A stretch of 64,000 nucleotides of DNA, taken from assembly GCF_030409315.1 (NCBI RefSeq), contig NZ_JAUFPS010000097.1, positions 1 through 64,000 of the forward strand, written 5' to 3'. The DNA comes from Mucilaginibacter flavus (GTDB taxonomy: Bacteria; Bacteroidota; Bacteroidia; Sphingobacteriales; Sphingobacteriaceae). Shown in pieces: positions 1-8,758 of the stretch. The position numbers and the translations under genes were made by a program. The number at the start of each line of letters is the position of its first letter. The stretch's first letter is position 1. Below the pieces are notes generated by a model. That model searched no databases, had not been told where the DNA came from, and saw only the letters and a list, made by a program, of their open reading frames with translations.

Positions 1-37
1 ACTGCGGTAAAACGTGGGAGAGTAGGTCGGTGCCAAA
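1..37 (+). rRNA. rrf: 5S ribosomal RNA, 3' end (partial)
   Basis: The first bases match the conserved 3' end of bacterial 5S rRNA (GTGGGAGAGTAGGTCGGTGCC). The 5' part lies outside the window. A strong hairpin terminator follows directly, as expected at the end of an rRNA operon. The exact 3' end is uncertain by a few bases. Confidence 0.9.
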
Positions 38-46
38 TCTTATCGC

Positions 47-76
47 AAAAGCCTTCATCTATCGATGAGGGCTTTT
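47..76 (+). terminator. Terminator of the rRNA operon
   Basis: Inverted repeat with 13-bp arms (AAAAGCCTTCATC and GATGAGGGCTTTT, one G.U pair) and a TATC loop, ending in T residues. It lies 10 bases after the 5S 3' end. Confidence 0.8.
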
Positions 77-683
77 CGCGTTTGTATACCTATTCCTTCA
101 TCCCCTTGACTGGGTCAATAGTTCATTGGGCAACGTGGGGACATAGCTGGAAACCCTGCCTTGCTAACTGCAAACTGAATGCTGCAAACTACTCAACTCT
201 TCATCTCCCGCAATATAACTACTTAATCATCTTTTTCCTGCCCAAATTCTGGGTTTAATACGCCTAAAATAAAGAAAGGGGGGATAATAAATCATGAACA
301 ACATCTTTTCCTTGCCTTGTAGAATAATTGTTAGACGTCTGCCCCGTATAAGCGATTCTCAGGGTGTCAAACTGACTATTTTATTGCTTTTTTTCAGCCT
401 TAAATATGGAGAGGTTTTTTTGTATACTCTTCAAAATCTCCATCTTTTTGAAGTAAATGTGCGATAAATTGTCACAAAAGGAAGTGACGCCCCTTGTAGT
501 GGGTAGTTCAATTTGCAAAACTACATATCCAAAAACTTCACTTTAACAGATCAGTATTGTTACACAATTAGCCAAAATGTATAACAAAATGGTAATATCT
601 CATTATTTCTGCATTGCTATTACTTATATTTTTAGCCATTTAAAGAAGCGATCAATTACGCTGCCAGTTATAAACACTACCTG
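77..683. other. Long non-coding spacer between rRNA operon and GH9 gene
   Basis: About 600 bases without a convincing gene. Around 160-200 there is a word-like repeat (variants of GCTAACTGCAAACT and GCTGCAAACT). One 57-codon reading frame (294-467) is listed separately. The last 100 bases are AT-rich and probably hold the promoter of the GH9 gene, but no clear TAnnTTTG box stands out. Confidence 0.5.
294..467 (+). CDS. Small hypothetical ORF, possibly a remnant
   Basis: A 57-codon frame starts at ATG 294 after a purine-rich stretch (AAAGGGGGGATAATAA) and stops at TAA 465-467. The product has a basic N-terminus followed by a hydrophobic stretch (KLTILLLFFSL), which loosely resembles the start of SusC/TonB-dependent receptors of this phylum. 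I do not recognise it as a family member. It may be a decayed receptor start or a chance frame. Confidence 0.2.
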   Translation: MNNIFSLPCRIIVRRLPRISDSQGVKLTILLLFFSLKYGEVFLYTLQNLHLFEVNVR

Positions 684-3188
684 ATGAAACTTAAATTCAC
701 TCTTATTCTATTGATAGGGTATTGCCTGTCAAATAGATTGGCCTATGCTCAAGTGTCCGGAAAACAAGATGGGATGGTGCTAAACACACAGGAATATCTT
801 GAATATTATGGCGTAAATGTAATGTTGGCCCATGATTTTTATCCCGAAGGTCATCAGGGTGGTGTAGGTATTATTCAAAACGGGCAACGTGTTGCCACGA
901 ACGGTGATATCCGGCTGGAACCTACTCCGGGTCAGTGGTCGCCTATACCTAAAGTTGGCAAACGGATTGTTGATCGTTCAAAAGCTCAGGTCAGCGTAAG
1001 AATGGAGTATCCCAATCCCGAAATTGACCGTAAAGGCTTTAATCCGGTCATATATCCAGATCTTAAATTTGCCTATTCTATCAGGGTTCAACCTCAAGGT
1101 AAAGCATTTAAAATTATAGTCGACCTGGATAAACCATTGCCCGATGAATGGATAGGGAGAGTTGGTTTTAACATTGAGCTTTACCCGGGCATCCTATTCG
1201 GAAAGTCTTATTATATGGATAATAAGTTTGGCACTTTTATGCAGCAGTCAAGTGAACAAACCTATAAAGATAAAGATGGCGAAACCCAGGTAGTTCCTAT
1301 CGCAAGCGGTAAAAGACTAACAATATCGCCAGAGTCGGACCTTCAGCGAATGACTATTGAAAATCTATCCTCAGGCGATCTTCAGCTATTAGATGGCCGG
1401 GCGAAGCACAATAATGGCTGGTTTGTGGTACGATCGTTAATAGCAAAAGGCGCTACGAAGAATGCTATCGAATGGTTGGTTACTCCCCACGCCGTTGAAG
1501 GCTGGCAATCATCGCCGGTAGTACAGGTATCGCAGGTAGGGTATCATCCGCTACAGCAAAAAATAGCGGTAATTGAATTAGATAAAAAGGATAAGAGAAG
1601 ATTACCGGCGCTTCTGCAGCGCATTGACGAAAAAGGTGGTTTTGTTACCGAGCTCAAAACAATACCTACCGATTGGGGCGACTTTTTAAGATATCATTAT
1701 TTGCAATTTGATTTTACTAAGATTACCCAGCCCGGTATGTATGTGGTACGCTATGGTAATTATCAAACAGAACCTTTTCAAATTAGCAGCGATGTATTTA
1801 CCAAAGATGTTTGGCAACCTACGTTAGCTTACTTTTTGCCGGTACAAATGTGCCACATGCGCGTAAATGAAAAATATAGGGTATGGCATGGCCTGTGCCA
1901 TATGGATGATGCGCGGATGGCGCCGACAGATTCAAACCATTTTGATGGATATATACAAGGGCATAGTACACTCAACAAATATCAACCCGGCGATAATGTG
2001 CCTTTGCTTAACCGTGGCGCATGGCATGACGCCGGTGATTTTGATCTCCGGGTAGAATCGCAGGCCGAAACTGTACATGGATTAACACTGGCCTACGAAG
2101 CGTTTGACGTAAAATATGATAATACCACAATAGATCAGGTTAATCATGTGGTAGAAATACAACAGCCTGATGGAAAGCCTGATATATTGCAGCAGATTGA
2201 ACACGGGTTGTTGTCCATCACCGGGGGATACCAAGCCATGGGGCGTTTTTATAGAGGGATTATTGAACCTACAAAAAGGCAATATACCATATTGGGCGAC
2301 GCGGCAAATATTACAGATAATACGCCTTTCATAACCAATAAAATAAATACAAATAGGGTATTAAACGTGCCGGCTCCCGCCGATGATAGGTGGGTATTTA
2401 CCGAAGATAACCCGAGACGTTCTTTAGAAACAGCAGCTTCCCTGGCGGCAGCGAGCAGGGTAATGAAAGGTTATAACGATACGCTGGCCACGCAATGCCT
2501 GCAAATTGCAGAAGAAATCTGGAAAACCACGCCCGATCAAACTTTATCTCACCGTGTGGCTTTAGCTGTGGAATTGTTGATTACCACTAAAGGTAATACT
2601 TATGCGCAATACCTGGTAAATAATACCGGAGCTATTACCCGTGATATTGAAAGCACAGGTTGGTTAGTAAGCCGTACAATGGGGTTGATAAATGATAAGC
2701 CTTATCAACTGGCAATTACAGAAGCTGTTAAAAAGCTGTATACCAAGATAGAACAGCAGGGAGCTAAAACTCCTTATGGCGTACCTTATGAACCCAGTAT
2801 TTGGGGAGCAGGATGGGGAATTCAAAACTTTGGCTACAGGCAATATTTTTTGTGCGACAATTTTCCTGCCATTTTTAAAGATACTTATATGCTGCACGCT
2901 ATCGATTTTATTTTAGGCTGTCACCCGGGTTCAAATACCGCTTCGTTCGTTTCGGGTGTTGGCGCAAAGTCCATGACAACGGCCTATGGTTTTAACAGGG
3001 CGGATAGGTCATACATTCCCGGCGGCGTTACATCTGGTACGGCGCTCATTCGTCCCGATTTTCCTGAACTTTTAAACTGGCCCTATTTATGGCAGCAGGG
3101 CGAATATGTATTAGGCGGCGGTACGTCCGATTACCTTTTCCTGATATTGGCGGCAGATCATATCTTAAATAAAAAACACACTTTATAG
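684..3188 (+). CDS. Secreted glycoside hydrolase family 9 protein
   Basis: The 834-residue product begins with a signal peptide (residues 1-22, ending in AYAQ). Residues about 25-275 form an extra N-terminal region I do not recognise. Residues about 278-370 look like the Ig-like domain preceding many GH9 catalytic domains (VVQVSQVGYHP start). The rest is the GH9 (alpha/alpha)6 domain, with WHDAGDFD at 447-454 carrying the catalytic-base aspartates and a C-terminal Glu in QQGEYVLGGG as candidate acid. GH9 enzymes are usually endo-beta-1,4-glucanases or exo-glucosidases, so beta-glucan or glucomannan cleavage in the periplasm or outside the cell is likely. The next gene, an epimerase, starts 2 bases after the stop, so the two form an operon. 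Exact substrate cannot be read from sequence. Confidence 0.88.
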   Translation: MKLKFTLILLIGYCLSNRLAYAQVSGKQDGMVLNTQEYLEYYGVNVMLAHDFYPEGHQGGVGIIQNGQRVATNGDIRLEPTPGQWSPIPKVGKRIVDRSKAQVSVRMEYPNPEIDRKGFNPVIYPDLKFAYSIRVQPQGKAFKIIVDLDKPLPDEWIGRVGFNIELYPGILFGKSYYMDNKFGTFMQQSSEQTYKDKDGETQVVPIASGKRLTISPESDLQRMTIENLSSGDLQLLDGRAKHNNGWFVVRSLIAKGATKNAIEWLVTPHAVEGWQSSPVVQVSQVGYHPLQQKIAVIELDKKDKRRLPALLQRIDEKGGFVTELKTIPTDWGDFLRYHYLQFDFTKITQPGMYVVRYGNYQTEPFQISSDVFTKDVWQPTLAYFLPVQMCHMRVNEKYRVWHGLCHMDDARMAPTDSNHFDGYIQGHSTLNKYQPGDNVPLLNRGAWHDAGDFDLRVESQAETVHGLTLAYEAFDVKYDNTTIDQVNHVVEIQQPDGKPDILQQIEHGLLSITGGYQAMGRFYRGIIEPTKRQYTILGDAANITDNTPFITNKINTNRVLNVPAPADDRWVFTEDNPRRSLETAASLAAASRVMKGYNDTLATQCLQIAEEIWKTTPDQTLSHRVALAVELLITTKGNTYAQYLVNNTGAITRDIESTGWLVSRTMGLINDKPYQLAITEAVKKLYTKIEQQGAKTPYGVPYEPSIWGAGWGIQNFGYRQYFLCDNFPAIFKDTYMLHAIDFILGCHPGSNTASFVSGVGAKSMTTAYGFNRADRSYIPGGVTSGTALIRPDFPELLNWPYLWQQGEYVLGGGTSDYLFLILAADHILNKKHTL

Positions 3189-3190
3189 AT

Positions 3191-4810
3191 ATGAAATATA
3201 GGTATATAATAGGTGTTTTAATACTTGTATTCGGTTTAAGCACGATTTTGTTCGCACAAGATAAACAGCAAGATAAATTAAAAATAGAAGTTGAAATGCG
3301 GAAATCTATGGTGAATCAATTGCTTAAGCCTTGGTACCCGCTATCTGTTGATCATGAATATGGTGGTTTTTTAAGCTCATTTTCTTATGATTTTAAACCG
3401 GTAGGTAACCAGGATAAAATGATTGTTACGCAAGCCAGACACATTTGGAGCAATAGTAAGGCAGCCGAAATGTTTCCTGGTGTAGATTATTATTTAAAAG
3501 ATGCCCGCCATGGTTTTGAGTTTTTGAAAAATACAATGTGGGATAAACAGTATGGAGGCTTTTACACCTTTACAGACAGGCAGGGAAATGTGAAGGCCGG
3601 CAGCTTTGCACCTAAAGAGGCCTATGGTAATTCGTTTGCGATATACGGGCTTGCAACTTATTATGAGGCGTCTGGCGATACAAGTGCCTTAAACCTGGCA
3701 AAGCAATGTTTCTGGTGGTTGGAGAAGCACAGTCATGATAACGTTTATAAGGGCTATTTTCAACATATGCAACGCGATGGTACTCCAATTATGAGGGATG
3801 CTACTGTAAGTTCGACCGCCGAACTTGGTTACAAAGACCAAAATTCTTCCATTCATTTGCTGGAGTCGCTCACAGAATTATACAGCGTATGGCCAAATCC
3901 TTTGGTAAAAGAACGTTTAAATGAATTATTTTTATTGGTTAGGGATACTATTACTAATGAAAAAGGCAACCTTATACTTTTTTTTAAACCCGATTGGACG
4001 CCGGTATCTTATAAAGATTCAACAGAGGCAATTATCAAAAGACATCATGGGCTCGATCATGTTTCATTTGGGCATAATGTAGAAACCGCGTACCTGCTGT
4101 TGGAAGCTTCCGCGGTGCTTGGTATTGAAAATGATGCTACTACACTCCAGATTGGCAAAAAAATGGTAGACGATGCATTGGAAAATGGATGGGATAATAA
4201 GATTGGTGGTTTTTACGATGAGGGGTATTACTTTAAAGATAAACCGGGCATAACTATTATTGCCGATACCAAAAACTGGTGGGCACAGGCCGAAGGCCTA
4301 AACGCGCTACTCATGATGGCAGATCAATATCCGGATGATAGCCACAAATATTTTGATAAGTTTAAAATGTTGTGGCAGTATACCCAAACCTATTTAATTG
4401 ATAGTGTACATGGCGACTGGTACCAGGGCGGGATAGATAAGCAACCTGGATATAAAATGGCTTTAAAAGGCCAAATATGGAAGGGGACGTACCATAATTT
4501 AAGGGCGCTAATGAACTGCATCGGACGTTTAAATCTTGATAAAACCGCACCATCTGTACCGCGGAATGTTAAAGTTGAAAAGACCGGCAAATCATCAAAA
4601 TTGAGCTGGAAGGCATCAATAGATAACAAAAAAGTACTTGGCTATAACGTTTACAGCGATGGTAAAAAGGTTGGATTTACGCCACTTTGTTATTTTTTTA
4701 TGGATGATACCCAGGCATTGAAAAATAATAGAATAACTGTTGGAGCTGTGGATTTTTCAGGCAACCTTTCAAAACAAAGTAAAACGGCATCCTTTACATT
4801 AACAAAATAA
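3191..4810 (+). CDS. Secreted AGE-family (N-acylglucosamine/cellobiose 2-epimerase-like) protein with C-terminal Fn3-like domain
   Basis: The 539-residue product has an N-terminal signal peptide ending near FAQDKQ. Residues about 30-450 match the AGE epimerase (alpha/alpha)6 barrel: HIWSNSKA, GLDHVSFGHNVETAYLL with the conserved histidine, NWWAQAEGLNAL and KGQIWKGTYHNLRAL. Cellobiose 2-epimerases convert cellobiose to glucosyl-mannose. Residues about 455-539 look like a fibronectin type III domain (TAPSVPRNVKVEK, LGYNVYSDGK). Classical AGE enzymes are cytoplasmic and about 400 residues long, so the signal peptide and added Fn3 domain are unusual. Its 2-base spacing from the GH9 gene suggests it acts on GH9 products. 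Epimerase activity is inferred; it could instead be an inactive or hydrolytic relative. Confidence 0.8.
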   Translation: MKYRYIIGVLILVFGLSTILFAQDKQQDKLKIEVEMRKSMVNQLLKPWYPLSVDHEYGGFLSSFSYDFKPVGNQDKMIVTQARHIWSNSKAAEMFPGVDYYLKDARHGFEFLKNTMWDKQYGGFYTFTDRQGNVKAGSFAPKEAYGNSFAIYGLATYYEASGDTSALNLAKQCFWWLEKHSHDNVYKGYFQHMQRDGTPIMRDATVSSTAELGYKDQNSSIHLLESLTELYSVWPNPLVKERLNELFLLVRDTITNEKGNLILFFKPDWTPVSYKDSTEAIIKRHHGLDHVSFGHNVETAYLLLEASAVLGIENDATTLQIGKKMVDDALENGWDNKIGGFYDEGYYFKDKPGITIIADTKNWWAQAEGLNALLMMADQYPDDSHKYFDKFKMLWQYTQTYLIDSVHGDWYQGGIDKQPGYKMALKGQIWKGTYHNLRALMNCIGRLNLDKTAPSVPRNVKVEKTGKSSKLSWKASIDNKKVLGYNVYSDGKKVGFTPLCYFFMDDTQALKNNRITVGAVDFSGNLSKQSKTASFTLTK

Positions 4811-4840
4811 GTAAGGATAGTGGCATATCTTCGTTAATAG

Positions 4841-4869
4841 AAAAAGCTACCCGGTTAGGATAGCTTTTT
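4841..4869 (+). terminator. Terminator of the GH9-epimerase operon
   Basis: Stem AAAAAGCTA and TAGCTTTTT around an 11-base loop, 30 bases after the epimerase stop codon, ending in a T run. Confidence 0.75.
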
Positions 4870-5167
4870 GTTTAAATGATTTATTGATATGGATAGTAGT
4901 TGTTAAAACAACATCCATTGGTTATATATTACAAGGTATAGTTGCTTAATCGTCCATTCCTTCCCAGGTTCCGGTTTGGATACCTGTTGATATGATTGTT
5001 GTAAATATGGTAGTGTTCATGTTGTTGCTTTGTTAACTTTATTGATAAATCAGTTTGTTTAAAACTGCTTGGGATTTCATCGTCCTTAATATTGAAGACG
5101 ATTGAGGATTGAAAACATTTTAAACTTTTTTCATTTTTTTTAATCGGGCAAAAATTGGTACTCAATC
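4870..5167. other. Intergenic spacer, nothing clear
   Basis: AT-rich spacer between convergent operons. A minus-strand 78-codon frame begins just after the dnaE2 stop, but it starts with TTG and has no recognisable features. A short inverted repeat (GTTGTT and AACAAC) lies near 4900. Confidence 0.4.
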
Positions 5168-8100
5168 TTATTTGAAATTTCGCCCTTTGTGAAAGACCTC
5201 TTTAAGTTTACTTTCCTGTACCTGGCCTTTGTTTGATCCGTTGGGATAAGGTTTGCTCGTTTCGTCGCCACGGGACAAGGTCATAACCGGTTGATCGTCG
5301 TTGCCAACAGGGGTAAGGCCATGTAGCAATTTAGAGAGGTTAAAACACCGCCTGATGATCACGTGAATTACCTGTCCTTCAATTTGTAGCTTCCCTTCAA
5401 CCATCAACAGGCGCGATTGGATAATCTCTTTGCGGTACTGGTCAAATATTTTTTCCCAGGCCACCAGGTTGCTAAAGCCGGTTTCGTCTTCAATAGTGAT
5501 AAATAAGATGCCCTTAGCGGTACCAGGTCGTTGCCTTACGGTTACCAGGCCTGCTACTTTTACAAGGTCGCCATCTTTAAGATTGGTTAAGTTGGCTGTA
5601 GTAGTTACCCCCAGCATATTTAGTTGTTGCCTTACAAAACTTACCGGGTGCGCTTTGAGTGAAAGACCGGTTGCGGCATAATCCTGTATCACATGCTCTG
5701 CCGGAGTCATAAGCGGTAAATTCACCTGTGTTTCCATCGCGCTTTCTGATGGCTGGCCGGCAAATAGGCCAATAGGTTTATCATTAAGCGCAGGTACTTC
5801 CCATAAAGCTTCACGACGATTAAGGTTCATGGAACGAAAAGCGTCGGCATCGGTAAGTTTTTCAATGGCGGCCTGCGGTATGCCGGCATTGCTTAATTCA
5901 CTGATGCTCTGGTAACCCTTACCACGCCTTGCAATTAAAGCCTGCATATCATCTTCATTTAATCCCTTTACCTGCCTAAAACCCAGGCGTACAGCGCAGT
6001 ACTTGCCTACTTTTTCTTCTAAAGTGTTATGCCAAAAAGAATTATTTACATCCACGGGGCGTACTATAACACCATGCCTTTCTGCATCAATAACAATTTG
6101 CGCAGGCTGATAAAAACCCATGGGCTGGCTATTGAGCAATGCGGCCGCGAAAACATCGGGGTAATGGCATTTAAGCCAGGATGATATGTATACCAAATGC
6201 GCAAATGATGTTGCATGGCTTTCGGGGAAACCATAACTTCCAAAACCTTCTAATTGCTTAAAAATGCGGGCGGCAAAAGCTTCGGTGTACTTTCCATCTT
6301 TAGTCATTCCATGAATCAGCTTATCCCTGAAATTGCTTACCAAACCTTTGGCTTTAAAAGTAGCCATGCTGCGGCGTAACTGATCGGCCTCGGCATGTGT
6401 AAATCCCGCGGCCACAATAGCTATTTCCATAGCCTGCTCCTGAAATAAGGGAACACCTTTAGTTCGGCCAAGTATCTCCCTTAATTCCTCATGTGGATAT
6501 TCTTCCTTTTCAATACCATCACGTCTGCGCAAATAGGGATGAACCATATCTCCCTGTATAGGCCCTGGCCTAACAATGGCCACTTCAATCACCAGATCAT
6601 AAAACTCTCTTGGCTTTAAACGGGGCAGCATTGACATTTGGGCCCGGCTTTCTATCTGAAAAACGCCCAGGGTATCAGCATTACAGATCATATCATACAC
6701 CACCGGATCTTCTGCGGGTACGGTGGCCAGCGTTAAAGGGTAATTGTGATGCTGTTCCATCAAATCAAATGCTTTGCGGATACAGGTAAGCATGCCTAAT
6801 GCCAGTACATCTACTTTTAAAATGCCCAAAGCTTCTAAATCATCTTTATTCCATTCCAGTTGGGTGCGGTCTTCCATGCGGGCGTTCATTACCGGGCACA
6901 GGTCTGATAGTTTGCATTGCGTAATTACAAAACCACCAGTATGCTGGCCCAGCTGCCTGGGGAAACCAATCATCTGATCTGTTAACACCAACGTTTTATG
7001 CAGGTGCGGATCATCCGGGTTAAGGCCCTGGCCTATAATGCGTTCACGATCAAAAGCTTCATCGGTATAATCCCATATAACACCGGCAAGTCGTTTAATG
7101 GTGTCTTCCGATAGCCCCATGGCTTTACCTACGTCCCTGATAGCGCCTTTATGCCTTTCCTGGGTTACGGTGGCTACAATCGCCGCGTGTTCGCGCCCGT
7201 AAGTTTCATATATCCACTGGATAATTTCTTCCCGGCGCTCATGCTCAAAATCAACATCCACATCGGGCCATTCATCCCGGGCATCTGACATAAAGCGCGA
7301 AAACAGTAACCTGGATTGGGTAGGATCAACCGGAGTAATACCCAAACAAAAACAAACCGTGCAATTAGCCGCCGAACCACGCCCCTGGTGTAAAATGCCC
7401 AATTCCTCGGCTTTTTGGGTGTATTCGTAAATTCGTAAAAAATAAGGCGCAAGCTTTCTTTTCTTAAAAAAGTTAAGCTCAAATTGTATTTGTGCTCTTT
7501 GTTCTTCAGGTATTTCGCCAAATCTTTTTTTAGCGCCATCCCAGGTGTGTTGCGCCAGGTGCTCATCGGCGGTGCGCCCATCTGGGCTTATCCATTCGGG
7601 TTCAAGGTATTTGAGGGTATCTAAACAAAAATGGCAGGCATCGGCAATTTCCTGCGTGCGTTCAAGTACGCCGGCATATGGGCTAAATAAGCGCTCTAAT
7701 TCATCTATTGGTTTTAGGTATCTTTCGGCATTGGCATGCAGGCGAAAACCGGCATTGTAAATGGTGCATTTTTCCCTCACACAGGTTTGTATATCCTGTA
7801 ATTCCCGCCGGGCAGCCTCATGGTAATACACATCATTGGTGGCTACCATTGGCACATTTAGTTGCTGCAGCCTGTAAAACCTTTTGGTGTCGTCGCCGGC
7901 GTATGATCGGCTTGCGGCCAGGTAAAGGTTTGTACCCAACACGGTTTTATATTCTGTTACAGCGTTTTTAAAGTCGTCATCAAAATCAAAACGACTATTT
8001 AGTGCAGGCGGCGGAATAAGGATAAACTTAATATCCTGCCGGTGTTCAAATACATCGTGCTTGTATAATTCGCATTTGCCTTTTTCGGTACGGAGGTTTC

Positions 8101-8383
8101 CTTTAGATAGCAGGGCGCATAAGCGCCCCCACGCGGTTATATCTGTAGGATAAGCCAACAGGCTGGGGCCATCCAACAGATCAAGCCGGCAGGCCGGGAT
8201 TATCTTTATGTTTTTGCCGCGGGCGGCTATATGCGCGCGTACTACCCCGGCAACACTGTTGCAATCAGTAATGGCTATTTTAGTATATCCTAATTCTTCA
8301 GCGCGCAATACCAGCTCCTCGGGATGCGACCCGCCCCGCATAAAGGTAAAATTGCTGGTAACCTGTAATTCCGCGTAGTACAT
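5168..8383 (-). CDS. dnaE2: Error-prone DNA polymerase DnaE2 (ImuC)
   Basis: The 1071-residue product is a C-family polymerase alpha subunit. It has an N-terminal PHP domain (starting YAELQVTSNFTFMRGGSHPEE), the polymerase core with the acidic catalytic motif PDVDVDF, and a C-terminal OB fold (VKVAGLVTVRQRPGTAKG). Length and architecture fit DnaE2 rather than the longer replicative DnaE. Genes for ImuA and ImuB lie upstream on the same strand, so this is the third member of the imuA-imuB-dnaE2 mutasome used in damage-induced translesion synthesis. A gap of 375 bases holding a palindromic element separates it from imuB, so it may be expressed partly on its own. Confidence 0.93.
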   Translation of the reverse strand: MYYAELQVTSNFTFMRGGSHPEELVLRAEELGYTKIAITDCNSVAGVVRAHIAARGKNIKIIPACRLDLLDGPSLLAYPTDITAWGRLCALLSKGNLRTEKGKCELYKHDVFEHRQDIKFILIPPPALNSRFDFDDDFKNAVTEYKTVLGTNLYLAASRSYAGDDTKRFYRLQQLNVPMVATNDVYYHEAARRELQDIQTCVREKCTIYNAGFRLHANAERYLKPIDELERLFSPYAGVLERTQEIADACHFCLDTLKYLEPEWISPDGRTADEHLAQHTWDGAKKRFGEIPEEQRAQIQFELNFFKKRKLAPYFLRIYEYTQKAEELGILHQGRGSAANCTVCFCLGITPVDPTQSRLLFSRFMSDARDEWPDVDVDFEHERREEIIQWIYETYGREHAAIVATVTQERHKGAIRDVGKAMGLSEDTIKRLAGVIWDYTDEAFDRERIIGQGLNPDDPHLHKTLVLTDQMIGFPRQLGQHTGGFVITQCKLSDLCPVMNARMEDRTQLEWNKDDLEALGILKVDVLALGMLTCIRKAFDLMEQHHNYPLTLATVPAEDPVVYDMICNADTLGVFQIESRAQMSMLPRLKPREFYDLVIEVAIVRPGPIQGDMVHPYLRRRDGIEKEEYPHEELREILGRTKGVPLFQEQAMEIAIVAAGFTHAEADQLRRSMATFKAKGLVSNFRDKLIHGMTKDGKYTEAFAARIFKQLEGFGSYGFPESHATSFAHLVYISSWLKCHYPDVFAAALLNSQPMGFYQPAQIVIDAERHGVIVRPVDVNNSFWHNTLEEKVGKYCAVRLGFRQVKGLNEDDMQALIARRGKGYQSISELSNAGIPQAAIEKLTDADAFRSMNLNRREALWEVPALNDKPIGLFAGQPSESAMETQVNLPLMTPAEHVIQDYAATGLSLKAHPVSFVRQQLNMLGVTTTANLTNLKDGDLVKVAGLVTVRQRPGTAKGILFITIEDETGFSNLVAWEKIFDQYRKEIIQSRLLMVEGKLQIEGQVIHVIIRRCFNLSKLLHGLTPVGNDDQPVMTLSRGDETSKPYPNGSNKGQVQESKLKEVFHKGRNFK

Positions 8384-8517
8384 AAATAATAACCTGCTTA
8401 AATTTCCTTCAAATTTTTATACCCTTATTGAGCACCTATACACCTGTTATTAAGTATCCATTAGGTATATACTTGTGACATATTGTGTTTCCCCAGGCAT
8501 TTTCATGAACGCTGGCA

Positions 8518-8671
8518 ACGACTCACCCGGTCTACGCTTCGCTGGACCACCCTCTCTCCGGCAAGCCGCAAAGAGGGTTGAGGAAAAAATAAGACCGAAT
8601 CTTCCCACCCCCTCTATGCGACGCAGTCGGAGAGAGGGGAAGACGGGCGTAGCCTCGTCGGGGTGAGTCGT
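8518..8671. repeat. Palindromic interspersed-repeat element between imuB and dnaE2
   Basis: About 154 bp bounded by the inverted ends ACGACTCACCC and GGGTGAGTCGT. The interior is an imperfect palindrome (ACCACCCTCTCTCCGGC on one side, GGAGAGAGGGGAAGACGGGC on the other). It is much richer in GC than the flanking AT-rich bases and has no credible ORF. This fits a MITE-like or REP-like non-autonomous repeat. I infer it is multicopy; other copies are not seen in this window. Confidence 0.65.
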
Positions 8672-8758
8672 CTGCGCTGACCTATACATTGTTTTATTCT
8701 ATAATGGTATTTATATAAATTCTTGATTTTTTAAATATTATCACTGTTCATTTAAGCG

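Noticed and set aside
4929..5165. 78-codon minus-strand ORF just after dnaE2
   Set aside because: It starts with TTG, has no recognisable motif and lies in AT-rich spacer; most likely chance.
8450..8689. ORFs on both strands within the palindromic element between imuB and dnaE2
   Set aside because: Reading frames come from the GC-rich inverted repeat and have no similarity to known proteins.
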